A DNA stretch of 64,000 bases, from the NCBI RefSeq assembly GCF_900113735.1, contig NZ_FOQM01000038.1, positions 1 through 64,000 on the forward strand, written 5' to 3'. Position numbers and translations under genes: made by a program. The notes under the pieces are model-generated. The model saw only the letters and a program-made list of their open reading frames with translations. It had not been told where the DNA came from and did no database searches. This DNA comes from Bradyrhizobium sp. Gha (lineage in GTDB: Bacteria > Pseudomonadota > Alphaproteobacteria > Rhizobiales > Xanthobacteraceae). Positions 43,007 to 52,547 of this stretch are shown here, piece by piece; position 1 is the first letter of the stretch, and each line of letters begins with the position of its first letter.

Positions 43007-45146
43007 ACTGCCAGCCGAGGCCTACGCGATCATCGAGGGCCGCCATTCCGACCCCTTCCACTATCTCGGGATGCATCCGGAGGGCGACAAGAGCGTGGTA
43101 CGGGCCTTCCTGCCCGAGGCTTCCAATGTCGAAGCGGTCGGCGAGCATGGCGAGGTCGCAAAGCTCGATCGCGTCCACGCGTCCGGTCTGTTCATCGGCC
43201 CGCTGCCCAATGGCTCCAAGCACTACCAGCTCCGCGCCAAATTCGGCGACAACGTCGTCGAATTCGAGGACGCCTACCGCTTTCCGCCGATCCTGAGCGA
43301 TTTCGACCTCTATTTGCTCGGCGAAGGCACGCACCAGCGCCTTTACGACAAGCTCGGCGCGCATCCAATGCGGCTGCAAGGCATCGACGGCATCGGCTTC
43401 GTCGTGCTGGCGCCGAACGCGCGGCGCGTCTCGGTGGTCGGCGATTTCAACTTCTGGGACGGCCGGCGCCATCCGATGCGGGTGCGCGGCGCCGGTTATT
43501 GGGAATTGTTCATTCCGCACGCCAAGCCCGGCGATCACTACAAGTTCGAGATCATTGGCCCGCATGGCCATCTGCTGCCGCTGAAATCCGATCCCATGGC
43601 ATTCGCGAGCGAGCTGCGGCCGAAGACGGCTTCCATCGTGTTCGACGAGGCGCATTTGCCGCGGCCGCGCCCGGCGCCTGATGGCATCAATGCGCTGTCG
43701 GCGCCGATGTCGATCTACGAGGTTCATCTCGGCTCATGGCGGCGCAAGGACGGCAATGAATGGCTGACCTATCGCGAGCTCGCCGAGGAGCTTCCGGCCT
43801 ATGCCCGCGACATGGGCTTTACCCACCTCGAATTCCTGCCCGTGAGCGAGCATCCGTTCGACGGCTCCTGGGGCTATCAGCCGACCGGCCTCTATGCGCC
43901 GACCAGCCGCTTCGGCACGCCGGAGGATTTCGCCGCGCTGATCGATGCCTGCCACCGCGAGGGCATCGGCGTGCTGCTCGACTGGGTGCCTGGTCACTTC
44001 CCTGACGATCCGCATGGGCTCGGCAGCTTCGACGGCACGTCGCTCTACGAGCACGCCAATCCCCTGCAGGGCCGCCACCTCGACTGGGGCACGCTGATCT
44101 ACAATTACGGCCGCACCGAAGTGACGAATTTCCTGGTCTCGAACGCGCTGTTCTGGCTGGAGCGTTACGCCATCGACGGCCTGCGCGTCGATGCGGTCGC
44201 ATCCATGCTCTATCTCGACTACAGTCGCCCGCCCGGCGCCTGGATTCCGAACCAGTATGGCGGCCGCGAGAACATCGAGGCGATCAACTTCCTGCGCCGC
44301 TTCAACACCGAGCTGTTCGCGCGCTTTCCGCAGGCGACCACGGCGGCGGAAGAATCCACGGCGTGGCCGCAGGTCTCGCGCCCGGTCGAATTCGGCGGGC
44401 TCGGCTTCGGCTACAAGTGGAACATGGGCTGGATGCACGACACGTTGAATTACATCAGCAAGGATCCCATCCACCGCAAGCATCATCACGGCGAGATCCT
44501 GTTCGGCCTGCACTACGCGTTCTCTGAAAACTTCATCTTGCCGCTGTCGCATGACGAGGTGGTGCACGGCAAGCGCTCGCTGCTCGGCCGCATGCCCGGC
44601 GACGAATGGCAGCGCTTCGCCAATTTGCGCGCCTATTACAGCTTCATGTTCGGCCATCCCGGCAAGAAGCTGCTTTTCATGGGCGGCGAGATCGCTCAGA
44701 GCCGGGAGTGGAATCACGACCAGTCACTCGACTGGCACCTGCTCGAATACAAGTACCATTCCGGCATCCAATCCCTGATCCGCGACCTCAACCGGCTCTA
44801 CCGCGCGGTGCCGGCGCTGCACCAGATGGATTGCGACCATGCCGGCTTCGAATGGCTGATCACCGATGATGCCAACCGCAACGTCTTTGCCTGGCTGCGC
44901 AAGGGCTTTGACGAGCACGCGCGATGTCTCGTGGTCACCAACTTCTCGCCCAACGTTTATCGCAACTATCGCGTCCCGGTACCCTTCGCCGGCAAGTGGA
45001 AGGAAGTGTTCAATTCGGACTCCGCCCATTACGGCGGAACAAATGTCGGGAACATCGGCGAGGTGCAAACCATTGAAGGCAAGGCGCCCGAGCTCCGCCT
45101 CACCATTCCGCCGCTCGCCGCGATCTTCCTCGTTCCGGAAAGCTGA
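42999..45146 (+). CDS. glgB: 1,4-alpha-glucan branching enzyme
   Basis: A 715-residue GH13 enzyme that introduces alpha-1,6 branches. It has an N-terminal CBM48 region (RHSDPFHYLGMHPEGDKSVV) and the catalytic Asp in IDGLRVDAVASMLYLDYS, Glu in TTAAEESTAWP and Asp in LPLSHDEVVHGKRSL. The ATG at 42999 overlaps the treS stop by eight bases; an ATG at 42984 is the alternative. All catalytic residues are intact, unlike in the glgE-like protein upstream. Confidence 0.94.
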   Translation: MPKLPAEAYAIIEGRHSDPFHYLGMHPEGDKSVVRAFLPEASNVEAVGEHGEVAKLDRVHASGLFIGPLPNGSKHYQLRAKFGDNVVEFEDAYRFPPILSDFDLYLLGEGTHQRLYDKLGAHPMRLQGIDGIGFVVLAPNARRVSVVGDFNFWDGRRHPMRVRGAGYWELFIPHAKPGDHYKFEIIGPHGHLLPLKSDPMAFASELRPKTASIVFDEAHLPRPRPAPDGINALSAPMSIYEVHLGSWRRKDGNEWLTYRELAEELPAYARDMGFTHLEFLPVSEHPFDGSWGYQPTGLYAPTSRFGTPEDFAALIDACHREGIGVLLDWVPGHFPDDPHGLGSFDGTSLYEHANPLQGRHLDWGTLIYNYGRTEVTNFLVSNALFWLERYAIDGLRVDAVASMLYLDYSRPPGAWIPNQYGGRENIEAINFLRRFNTELFARFPQATTAAEESTAWPQVSRPVEFGGLGFGYKWNMGWMHDTLNYISKDPIHRKHHHGEILFGLHYAFSENFILPLSHDEVVHGKRSLLGRMPGDEWQRFANLRAYYSFMFGHPGKKLLFMGGEIAQSREWNHDQSLDWHLLEYKYHSGIQSLIRDLNRLYRAVPALHQMDCDHAGFEWLITDDANRNVFAWLRKGFDEHARCLVVTNFSPNVYRNYRVPVPFAGKWKEVFNSDSAHYGGTNVGNIGEVQTIEGKAPELRLTIPPLAAIFLVPES

Positions 45147-45149
45147 CCG

Positions 45150-47228
45150 ATGCGCCTGACTGCTGGATCGCCCGCACGCCTCGGTGCAAGCTGGGACGGA
45201 CGCGGCACCAATTTCGCGTTGTTCTCCGCCAATGCACAGAAGGTCGAGCTGTGCCTGTTCGACACGCAGGGGCGCCGCGAGCTCGAACGCATCGAGCTGC
45301 CTGAAAGAACCGAGGACGTCTGGCACGGCTATCTCAACGACGTCTCGCCGGGACAGCTCTACGGCTACCGCGTGCACGGCCCCTACGAGCCGGAGCACGG
45401 CCACCGCTTCAACGCCAACAAGCTGCTGCTCGACCCCTACGCCAAGCGGCTTGCCGGACGCCTGGTCTGGAGCGATGCGCATTTCGCCTATCGGACCGGC
45501 TCGGCGCGGGAGGACCTGTCGTTCGACCGGCGCGACAATGCGCGCGGCATGCCCAAGGCGGTCGTGGTCGACGAGACATTCAACTGGGGCCGGCGCGAGA
45601 TCCGGCCCAACGTCGCCTGGGAAGACACGATCATCTACGAAGCCCACGTCAAGGGCCTGACGCAGAAGCGCGACGACGTGCCGCCGAATCTGCGCGGCAC
45701 TTATGGCGGGTTGTCGTCGCCGGCGATGATCGAGCACCTGAAGAAGCTCGGCGTCACCACGATCGAGCTGCTGCCGATCCACAGCTTCGTCGACGATCGC
45801 ATCCTGGTCGAGAAGAAGCTCGCCAATTACTGGGGCTACAACACGTTGTCCTTCTTCGCGCCGGAGCAGCGCTACGCCCAGGACAACGCGCTCGATTCCT
45901 TCCGCACCACGGTGGCGCGGCTGCACGATGCCGGCATCGAGGTCATGCTCGACGTCGTCTATAACCACACCGCCGAGGGCAATCACCTGGGGCCGACGCT
46001 GTGCTATCGTGGTATCGACAACGCCTCCTATTACTGGCTGAGCCGCGAGAACCCGCGCTATTACGACGACTTCACCGGCTGCGGGTCGTCCGTGAACCTC
46101 ACCCATCCGCGCGTGCTGCAGATGGTGATGGATTCGCTTCGCTACTGGGTCGAGGTCTGCCACGTCGACGGCTTCCGCTTCGACCTCGCCACCACGCTTG
46201 CGCGCGGGCCCAACGGATATGATCGCGGCATCGCGTTCCTGACCGCGATCCGGCAGGACCCGGTGCTCGCCACGGTCAAGCTCGTCGCAGAACCATGGGA
46301 CCTCGGCCTCGGCGGCTATCAGGTCGGCGCATTCCCGTCGCAATGGTCGGAATGGAATGATCGCTATCGCAGCGCGATGCGCCGCTACTGGAGCGGCGAA
46401 GGCAGCCTGATCGGCGATATCTCCAGCCGCATGACGGCGTCCTCCGACCTGTTCAACCACGACGGTCGGCGGCCGCGCGCCAGCATCAACCACATCACCG
46501 TGCATGACGGTTTCACACTCGCCGACCTCTTCAGCTACAACGAGAAGCACAACGAGGCCAATGGCGAGGACAATCGCGACGGCTCCAACGACAACCACAG
46601 CAACAATTGCGGCGTGGAGGGCCCGACCGACGATCCCGCCATCCTCGCGCTGCGGCGGCAGCTGCGCAAGAACGTGCTGGCCTGCCTGATGCTGGCGCAG
46701 GGCATCCCGCTGATCCTCGCCGGCGACGAGGTCGGAAACACGCAATCCGGCAACAACAATGCCTATTGTCAGGACAACGAGATCGGCTGGGTCGGCTGGG
46801 ACAATCTCGGCAAGGACGGCGACGACATGATCGATTTCGTCGCCCATCTCACCGGCATCCGCGGCCGCTTCTCCCAGCTTCGCAGCCATCGCTGGCTCGA
46901 CGGTCGGCCGAAGGATGGCATCTCCTACGGTGCTTTATGGCTGACGCCTGAAGGCAACGAGATGACGGAGAGCGACTGGACCTTCCCGGATGGGCGCTTC
47001 CTTTCTTATGTGGTCGGACCCGTGGAACCGGGCAGCGCGGCGATCTTTATCGTACTGAACGCCGCCCCCGAAGAGATCGCATTCAAATTGCCAAAGATGC
47101 CCGAATACAAGAGCTGGCAGCAAATCCTGAACACGACGGATGCCAAGCTGAACAGCACTGACTTCCTGCCCGGGAGCGACAGCAAGGCGCCGCCGCGTTC
47201 CGTGCTCGCCTTTACGGGGGCGCTATGA
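45150..47228 (+). CDS. glgX: Glycogen debranching enzyme
   Basis: A 692-residue GH13 isoamylase-type enzyme that cleaves alpha-1,6 links of limit-dextrin chains. The N-terminal CBM48 (SPARLGASWDGRGTNFALFS), Asp in CHVDGFRFDLATTLARG, Glu in VAEPWDLGLGGYQVG and Asp in TVHDGFTLADLF are present. It starts 3 bases after glgB and overlaps treZ by four bases. It supplies linear chains for TreYZ. Confidence 0.94.
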   Translation: MRLTAGSPARLGASWDGRGTNFALFSANAQKVELCLFDTQGRRELERIELPERTEDVWHGYLNDVSPGQLYGYRVHGPYEPEHGHRFNANKLLLDPYAKRLAGRLVWSDAHFAYRTGSAREDLSFDRRDNARGMPKAVVVDETFNWGRREIRPNVAWEDTIIYEAHVKGLTQKRDDVPPNLRGTYGGLSSPAMIEHLKKLGVTTIELLPIHSFVDDRILVEKKLANYWGYNTLSFFAPEQRYAQDNALDSFRTTVARLHDAGIEVMLDVVYNHTAEGNHLGPTLCYRGIDNASYYWLSRENPRYYDDFTGCGSSVNLTHPRVLQMVMDSLRYWVEVCHVDGFRFDLATTLARGPNGYDRGIAFLTAIRQDPVLATVKLVAEPWDLGLGGYQVGAFPSQWSEWNDRYRSAMRRYWSGEGSLIGDISSRMTASSDLFNHDGRRPRASINHITVHDGFTLADLFSYNEKHNEANGEDNRDGSNDNHSNNCGVEGPTDDPAILALRRQLRKNVLACLMLAQGIPLILAGDEVGNTQSGNNNAYCQDNEIGWVGWDNLGKDGDDMIDFVAHLTGIRGRFSQLRSHRWLDGRPKDGISYGALWLTPEGNEMTESDWTFPDGRFLSYVVGPVEPGSAAIFIVLNAAPEEIAFKLPKMPEYKSWQQILNTTDAKLNSTDFLPGSDSKAPPRSVLAFTGAL

Positions 47229-48982
47229 GGCCATCCTTCGGGGCGAAGCCGACCAAGGACGGCGTGTCGTTCCGTTTGTGGGCGCCCGGCGCGCGTCGCG
47301 TCGATCTGCTGCTCGAGGGGCGACATGCCATGCAGCGCCGGCAGGATGGCTGGTATGTCGCCGACATTGCGGGCCTTTCTGCTGGCAGCTCCTACAAGTT
47401 CAGGATCGACGACGAGATCGATGTGCCGGATCCGGCCTCCGCCTTCCAGCCCGAGGACGTCTCCGGCCCGAGCGAGGTGATCGACCACGACGCCTTTGCG
47501 TGGCGCGCGACGGATTGGCGCGGTCGCCCCTGGGAAGAGACGGTGCTGATCGAGGCCCATGTCGGCACCTTCACGCGCGATGGCACCTATCGCGCCATGA
47601 TCGACAAGCTCGATCATCTCGTGAGGACCGGCATCACGGCGCTGGAGCTGATGCCGCTCGCCGACTTCGCCGGGCGTCGCGGCTGGGGCTATGACGGAGT
47701 GCTCTGGTACGCGCCCGACAGCGCCTACGGCCGCCCCGAAGACCTGAAGTCGCTGATCGACGAAGCCCATCTGCGCGGGCTGATGGTCCTCCTCGATGTC
47801 GTCTATAATCATTTCGGCCCCGAAGGGAATTATCTCGGCCGCTACGCGCCTGATTTCTTCACCGACGCGCACACGCCGTGGGGTAGCATCATCGATTATC
47901 GCGTGCCGCAGGTCCGGGCCTTTGCGGTCGAGAATGCGCTGTCCTGGCTGACCGACTACCGCTTCGATGGGCTGAGGCTCGATGCCGCCAACCACATCAT
48001 GGCGGTCCCCGGCGAGCAGTCGTCGATGCTGCAGGACCTCAGCGTCGCCGCCGGCGAGCTCGCCAAGGCCACCGGTCGCCACATCCATCTCGTGCTGGAG
48101 AATGGCGACAACCGCGCCAGCCTGCTCGATGCCGCGCAGGAGCCGCCGAACGGTAAATATCGCGCGCAGTGGAACGACGACTATCATCACGTTTGGCACG
48201 TCATGCTGACCGGCGAGCACGACGGCTACTATGCCGACTACCAGACGCCGCGCATGGATCTGGCGCGCGCGCTCGCGTCCGGCTTCGTTTATCAGGGCGA
48301 GATCTCCGAATTCTGGGGCAAGAAGCCGCGCGGCGAGCCGAGCGGCGATCTGCCGCCGGCAACCTTCGTCAACTTCCTGCAAAACCACGACCAGATCGGC
48401 AACCGCCCGTTCGGCGATCGGCTGGAGAGCCTGGCCTCGCCCGAGCAAATCGACACCGCGCTCGCGGTGACGCTGCTCGCACCGATGGTGCCGATGCTGT
48501 TTCAGGGCGAGGAATGGGGTTCCAAGGTGCCCTTCCCGTTCTTCTGCGATTTCCAGGGCGGCCTCGCGGATGCCGTGCGCAAGGGGCGCAAGCAGGAATA
48601 TGCCTGGGCCTATGAGAAATACGGCGAGGAAGTGCCCGACCCGCTCGATCCGGCCACACCGCAATCGGCTGTGCTTGATTGGACCGGCCACACGGTGGAA
48701 CAGGACGCGCGGCTCGCACGGGTGCGCGACCTGCTCGCAGTTCGCCGCAAGGAAATCATGCCGCGGCTGAAGGGGGCGAGCTTCGGTGCTGCCGAGGCCG
48801 CAGACAGCGGCCTCCTCACCGCCCATTGGCGGATGGGCGATGGCACGACGCTGCGGCTCACCGCAAATCTGTCGGACAAGCCTATCGCGCTTTCCAACGA
48901 CAATGCCGGCACGCCGATCTGGGGCGGCGCGACCGGTGACCGGCTTCCGCCCTGGTCGGTGGTCTGGCATCTCGGAGGTTGA
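47225..48982 (+). CDS. treZ: Malto-oligosyltrehalose trehalohydrolase
   Basis: A 585-residue GH13 enzyme that releases trehalose from maltooligosyl-trehalose. The N-terminal CBM48 (MRPSFGAKPTKDGVSFRLWA), Asp in FDGLRLDAANHIMAVPGE, Glu in IHLVLENGDNRAS and Asp in NFLQNHDQIGNRPFGD are seen. It overlaps the glgX stop (ATGA), and treY begins within two bases of its own stop. Confidence 0.95.
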   Translation: MRPSFGAKPTKDGVSFRLWAPGARRVDLLLEGRHAMQRRQDGWYVADIAGLSAGSSYKFRIDDEIDVPDPASAFQPEDVSGPSEVIDHDAFAWRATDWRGRPWEETVLIEAHVGTFTRDGTYRAMIDKLDHLVRTGITALELMPLADFAGRRGWGYDGVLWYAPDSAYGRPEDLKSLIDEAHLRGLMVLLDVVYNHFGPEGNYLGRYAPDFFTDAHTPWGSIIDYRVPQVRAFAVENALSWLTDYRFDGLRLDAANHIMAVPGEQSSMLQDLSVAAGELAKATGRHIHLVLENGDNRASLLDAAQEPPNGKYRAQWNDDYHHVWHVMLTGEHDGYYADYQTPRMDLARALASGFVYQGEISEFWGKKPRGEPSGDLPPATFVNFLQNHDQIGNRPFGDRLESLASPEQIDTALAVTLLAPMVPMLFQGEEWGSKVPFPFFCDFQGGLADAVRKGRKQEYAWAYEKYGEEVPDPLDPATPQSAVLDWTGHTVEQDARLARVRDLLAVRRKEIMPRLKGASFGAAEAADSGLLTAHWRMGDGTTLRLTANLSDKPIALSNDNAGTPIWGGATGDRLPPWSVVWHLGG

Positions 48983-48983
48983 G

Positions 48984-51767
48984 ATGCCTTCCGAGATTCC
49001 GCTCGCAACTTACCGGCTCCAGCTGACTGCGGAGTTCGACTTCGACAAGGCCGCCGCGGTGGTGCCTTACCTGAAGGCGCTGGGGATCACGCATCTCTAT
49101 GCCTCGCCAGTGATGAAGGCCCGCAAGGGCTCGACTCACGGCTACGACACCGTCGATCACAGCCAGTTCAATCCCGAGCTCGGCGGCGAGGCCGGCTTTG
49201 CACGGCTGAGCGAGGCGCTGACCCAGCACGACCTCGGCCTCATCATCGATTTCGTGCCGAACCATGTCGGCGTGCACTTTGCCGACAATCCCTGGTGGTT
49301 GGACGTGCTGGAATGGGGCCAGGCCTCGCCCCATGCGGTCTCGTTCGATATCGACTGGGATCAGCTGGCCTTCCGTGCCCGCGGCGGCGTGCTGCTGCCG
49401 ATCCTCGGCTCGTCTTACGGCGAGGCACTCGAGCGCGGCGAGATCGAGCTACGCTACGATCCGGATGAGGGCAGCCTTTCGGCCTGGTATTTCGAGCACC
49501 GCCTGCCGATCGCGCCGGAGCGCTATGGCGAGATCTTGCGGATGATCGTGAAGGAAGCGGACGCTGCCGATACCGTCGCCGGCAAACGCCTGCTCTCGCT
49601 CGCCGCACGCTACACGGGCTTGCGCCGTCCCAATCGCAAGGAGGCGCCCGCCTTCAAGGCGGAACTGAAGGAGATCGCTGGCAGCGCCGACATCATCACC
49701 CACGGCCTTGCGGCGTATCGTGCGGCCAAGGATCGCCCGGCGCAGACGCTGGCGCTGCATCATCTGCTCGAGCGGCAGCATTACAAGCTCGGCCATTGGC
49801 GGCTCGCCTCCAGCGACATCAACTATCGGCGCTTCTTCGACGTCAACGGGCTCGCAGGCCTGCGCGTCGAGGACGCGAGCACGTTTGCCGCCACGCACCG
49901 GCTGGTGAAACAGCTCGTCGCTGAGGGAAAGCTGCAGGGCATTCGCCTCGATCACATCGATGGCCTGCGCGATCCCGCTCAATATTGCCAACGATTGCGC
50001 CGGCTGGTGCGCGATGCGCAAGGCAATACCAAGCCATTCTACACGGTGATCGAAAAAATCCTGTGCGAGCACGAAAAACTGCCGCACTTCGCCGGCGTCC
50101 AGGGCACCACCGGATACGAGTGGATGAATGCCATCACCCAGGTGCTGGTGGATGCGAAGGGGCTGGAGGCGCTGGACGAGACCTGGCGGCAGATCAGCAA
50201 CCGCTCGCCGCGGCTCGGACCCTACGTCAAGGAGGCCAAGCGGCGCGTGCTGGAGACGCTGCTCACCAGCGAATTCACCGTGCTGACACGCCTGCTCGCC
50301 CGGATCGCCAACGGCCATTATTCGACCCGCGACTTCTCCGCCGACAGTTTGCGGCAGGCACTCGAATTGTACGTGCTGCATTTTCCTGTTTATCGCACCT
50401 ATCTGACGCACAGCGGCCCGACGGTGCTCGACCGAAAACTGATCGATGACACCATCGAACGCGCCCGGGCGGAGTGGTTCGCCGCCGATGAAGGCATCTT
50501 CGAGTTCCTGCATGATGCCCTGACCATGGACCTGCTCAAGCCCGGCCGCCCGCCGCACAGCGCTCCCCGCGTGCGTCGCTTTGCGCTGAAGGTGCAGCAG
50601 TTCACCGGGCCTGTCATGGCGAAGTCGCTGGAGGACACCGCATTCTACCAGTTCCACCGGCTGCTGGCGCTGAACGAGGTCGGCGGCGATCCTGCCAGCA
50701 AGGGCCTCGCTATTCCCGCCTTCCACGCGGCGATGCGCGTCCGCGCCAAGGAATGGCCGCAAGGGATGACGGCGACCGCGACCCACGATACCAAGCGCGG
50801 CGAGGATGCGCGTGCGCGCATCGCGGCGCTCAGCGAAATTCCCGGCGAATGGACCAGCGCGGCGGCGCGATGGAAGGTGCTGAACGCGTCGCACCTTGTC
50901 CTCAACGGCGATCTGCGCGCGCCGTCGGCGACGTTCGAATACATGCTCTACCAGACCCTGCTCGGCGCCTGGCCGCTGCAAGGGCCGAATGCGGGCTTCG
51001 TCGAGCGAATCCAGGCCTATGCGCTCAAGGCGGCGCGCGAGGGCAAGGAGGAGACGAGCTGGCTCAATCCGCATGAGGCGTATGAGAACGGGGTGAAAAG
51101 CTTCATCGAGAAGATTCTCGATCCGGCGCGGTCAGGTGAATTCCTGGAGGCGCTGCAGACGCTGGGCCGCCGCGTCGCACAGCTCGGCGCGCTGAACTCG
51201 CTGAGCCAGCTCACGCTGAAGGCGACGCTTCCCGGCGTTCCCGATTTTTACCAGGGCACCGAATATTGGGACCTCTCGCTGGTTGATCCCGACAATCGCC
51301 GCCCCGTGGATTTTGTCGCGCGCAGCACCGCCCTGACGTCGCTGGACGCGCCGGACTGGAATGGATTGATCAAGAGCTGGCCGGATGGCGAGCTCAAGCT
51401 GGCCTGGACACGGCACCTGCTCAGGCTGCGCAACGCATGCGCCGACGTCTTCGCGCAAGGCGACTACCAGCCGCTGCAGGTGCGTGGCGCCCACGCCGGC
51501 CATGTCATCGCCTTCGCCCGCCAGCATGGCCGCGATGCGGCGATCGTCGTGGTCGGGCGTCAGTTCGCGCCCTTTACGCAAGCAGGTCGGGAATGGCCTG
51601 TGTTTGACGGCTTCGACGCGACTGTCGACGTCAGCGGTTACCAGGCGCCGGGCCTTGCCGGCAACGAATTGCCGGTGGCTCAGGTTTTTCGTGATCTACC
51701 CGCGGGCGTCATCGAAGCCCGCACCAAAAGCCAGGCCAAATCGCCCCGCCAGCGCGCCCCCGCCTGA
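48984..51767 (+). CDS. treY: Malto-oligosyltrehalose synthase
   Basis: A 927-residue GH13 enzyme that converts the reducing-end link of glucan chains to alpha,alpha-1,1. Motifs are SEIPLATYRLQLTAEFDFDK, YASPVMKARKGSTHGYDTVD, Asp in GIRLDHIDGLRDPAQYC, Glu in YTVIEKILCEHEKL and Asp in TATHDTKRGEDARARIAAL. A GGAGGTTGAG ribosome site precedes the ATG. It ends the operon and is convergent with the next gene with a 3-base gap. Confidence 0.95.
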   Translation: MPSEIPLATYRLQLTAEFDFDKAAAVVPYLKALGITHLYASPVMKARKGSTHGYDTVDHSQFNPELGGEAGFARLSEALTQHDLGLIIDFVPNHVGVHFADNPWWLDVLEWGQASPHAVSFDIDWDQLAFRARGGVLLPILGSSYGEALERGEIELRYDPDEGSLSAWYFEHRLPIAPERYGEILRMIVKEADAADTVAGKRLLSLAARYTGLRRPNRKEAPAFKAELKEIAGSADIITHGLAAYRAAKDRPAQTLALHHLLERQHYKLGHWRLASSDINYRRFFDVNGLAGLRVEDASTFAATHRLVKQLVAEGKLQGIRLDHIDGLRDPAQYCQRLRRLVRDAQGNTKPFYTVIEKILCEHEKLPHFAGVQGTTGYEWMNAITQVLVDAKGLEALDETWRQISNRSPRLGPYVKEAKRRVLETLLTSEFTVLTRLLARIANGHYSTRDFSADSLRQALELYVLHFPVYRTYLTHSGPTVLDRKLIDDTIERARAEWFAADEGIFEFLHDALTMDLLKPGRPPHSAPRVRRFALKVQQFTGPVMAKSLEDTAFYQFHRLLALNEVGGDPASKGLAIPAFHAAMRVRAKEWPQGMTATATHDTKRGEDARARIAALSEIPGEWTSAAARWKVLNASHLVLNGDLRAPSATFEYMLYQTLLGAWPLQGPNAGFVERIQAYALKAAREGKEETSWLNPHEAYENGVKSFIEKILDPARSGEFLEALQTLGRRVAQLGALNSLSQLTLKATLPGVPDFYQGTEYWDLSLVDPDNRRPVDFVARSTALTSLDAPDWNGLIKSWPDGELKLAWTRHLLRLRNACADVFAQGDYQPLQVRGAHAGHVIAFARQHGRDAAIVVVGRQFAPFTQAGREWPVFDGFDATVDVSGYQAPGLAGNELPVAQVFRDLPAGVIEARTKSQAKSPRQRAPA

Positions 51768-51770
51768 CCC

Positions 51771-52088
51771 TCACTTCCCGTCGTCCTTGGTCAGCAGCAA
51801 CTGTCCGCGCTTGCGGATGGTCGCCTGCGCCATCTCGGCAAAGCGCTGCAGCAGCCACGGCAACACGACCTGCACCGCGACATGGTCGTCGGTGACATCA
51901 ACCTGCCCGCTCGCGATCTGCCCGAGGGCGCGGATGCGAAAATTCATGGTGTCGCCGTTCCAGCGCTCCTCCTCGACCTGCATCACGGGAATGCTGGCCG
52001 CGGCACGACCGAGCCCGGTCTTGAGCCGGCGCACCGCCTCCTCCCTGCCGAGACGATGCGGAATGGAGACGACAAGTGGTGCTGACAT
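51771..52088 (-). CDS. Polyhydroxyalkanoic acid system-type protein
   Basis: A 105-residue protein similar in pattern to the PHA-granule-associated family TIGR02610: MSAPLVVSIPHRLGREEAVR, RWNGDTMNFRIRALGQIASG, then VDVTDDHVAVQVVLPWLLQR. These small proteins are linked with polyhydroxyalkanoate granules, but their function is unclear. The start at 52088 was chosen over an upstream GTG-type extension because it fits the family N-terminus. Confidence 0.75.
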   Translation of the reverse strand: MSAPLVVSIPHRLGREEAVRRLKTGLGRAAASIPVMQVEEERWNGDTMNFRIRALGQIASGQVDVTDDHVAVQVVLPWLLQRFAEMAQATIRKRGQLLLTKDDGK

Positions 52089-52184
52089 GGCCTCTGCCCT
52101 GCGGTGACTGATCCTCACATAGTCATGTCGGCCGGACGGTCAAAGGTTCCATTCAAGTTGAACCCGTCGTTCCGTTTCAAAATC

Positions 52185-52209
52185 GGAACTTTAGAACCTG
52201 CGGCAAGTT
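52185..52209 (+). promoter_or_regulatory. EcfG-like promoter of the DUF3309 gene
   Basis: GGAAC at 52185-52189, 16 bases, then AGTT at 52206-52209 (three of four -10 positions). The leader to the ATG at 52270 would be about 54 bases. Confidence 0.45.
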
Positions 52210-52269
52210 GCCCTCCGCATATCGGACAGATGCAACGACCCTTTCAACAAAGGGCTGGAGGAGATTCGC

Positions 52270-52434
52270 ATGTCTATCGGTACAATCATTCTGATCATTT
52301 TGGTCATCGCGCTGCTCGGCGGCTTCAGTGGCATCGGTGGCGGCCCGTTCTACGGCACCGGCTATTACGGCGGCGGCGGCCTTGGGCTCCTCATCATCAT
52401 TCTGCTGATCCTGCTGCTGATGGGGCGAATCTAG
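52270..52434 (+). CDS. DUF3309 family membrane miniprotein
   Basis: A 54-residue protein: a hydrophobic helix (MSIGTIILIILVIALLGGFS), a Gly/Tyr-rich middle (GTGYYGGGGLG) and a second hydrophobic helix ending LLILLLMGRI. This is the DUF3309 layout. A GGAGGAG ribosome site precedes the ATG. Family members are often induced under stress in alphaproteobacteria, which fits the EcfG-like promoter upstream; the molecular role is unknown. Confidence 0.85.
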   Translation: MSIGTIILIILVIALLGGFSGIGGGPFYGTGYYGGGGLGLLIIILLILLLMGRI

Positions 52435-52440
52435 CCAAAC

Positions 52441-52533
52441 CGTCATTCCGGGGCGCGCACAAGCGCGAACCCGGAATCTCGCGCCACAAATCTCTGGATT
52501 TCCGGGTTTGCGCTCGGCGCAGCCCGGAATGAC
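52441..52533. repeat. Family B palindromic repeat
   Basis: Arms CGTCATTCCGGGGCGCGC and GGCGCAGCCCGGAATGAC enclose an inner pair, GCGCGAACCCGGAATC and GATTTCCGGGTTTGCGCT. It lies between the convergent DUF3309 and ligD genes. Confidence 0.8.
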
Positions 52534-52547
52534 AGTTTGGAAGGCAC

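Noticed and set aside
44724..46889. A 721-codon minus-strand frame opposite glgB and glgX
   Set aside because: Antisense shadow of conserved glycogen genes; no recognisable motif.
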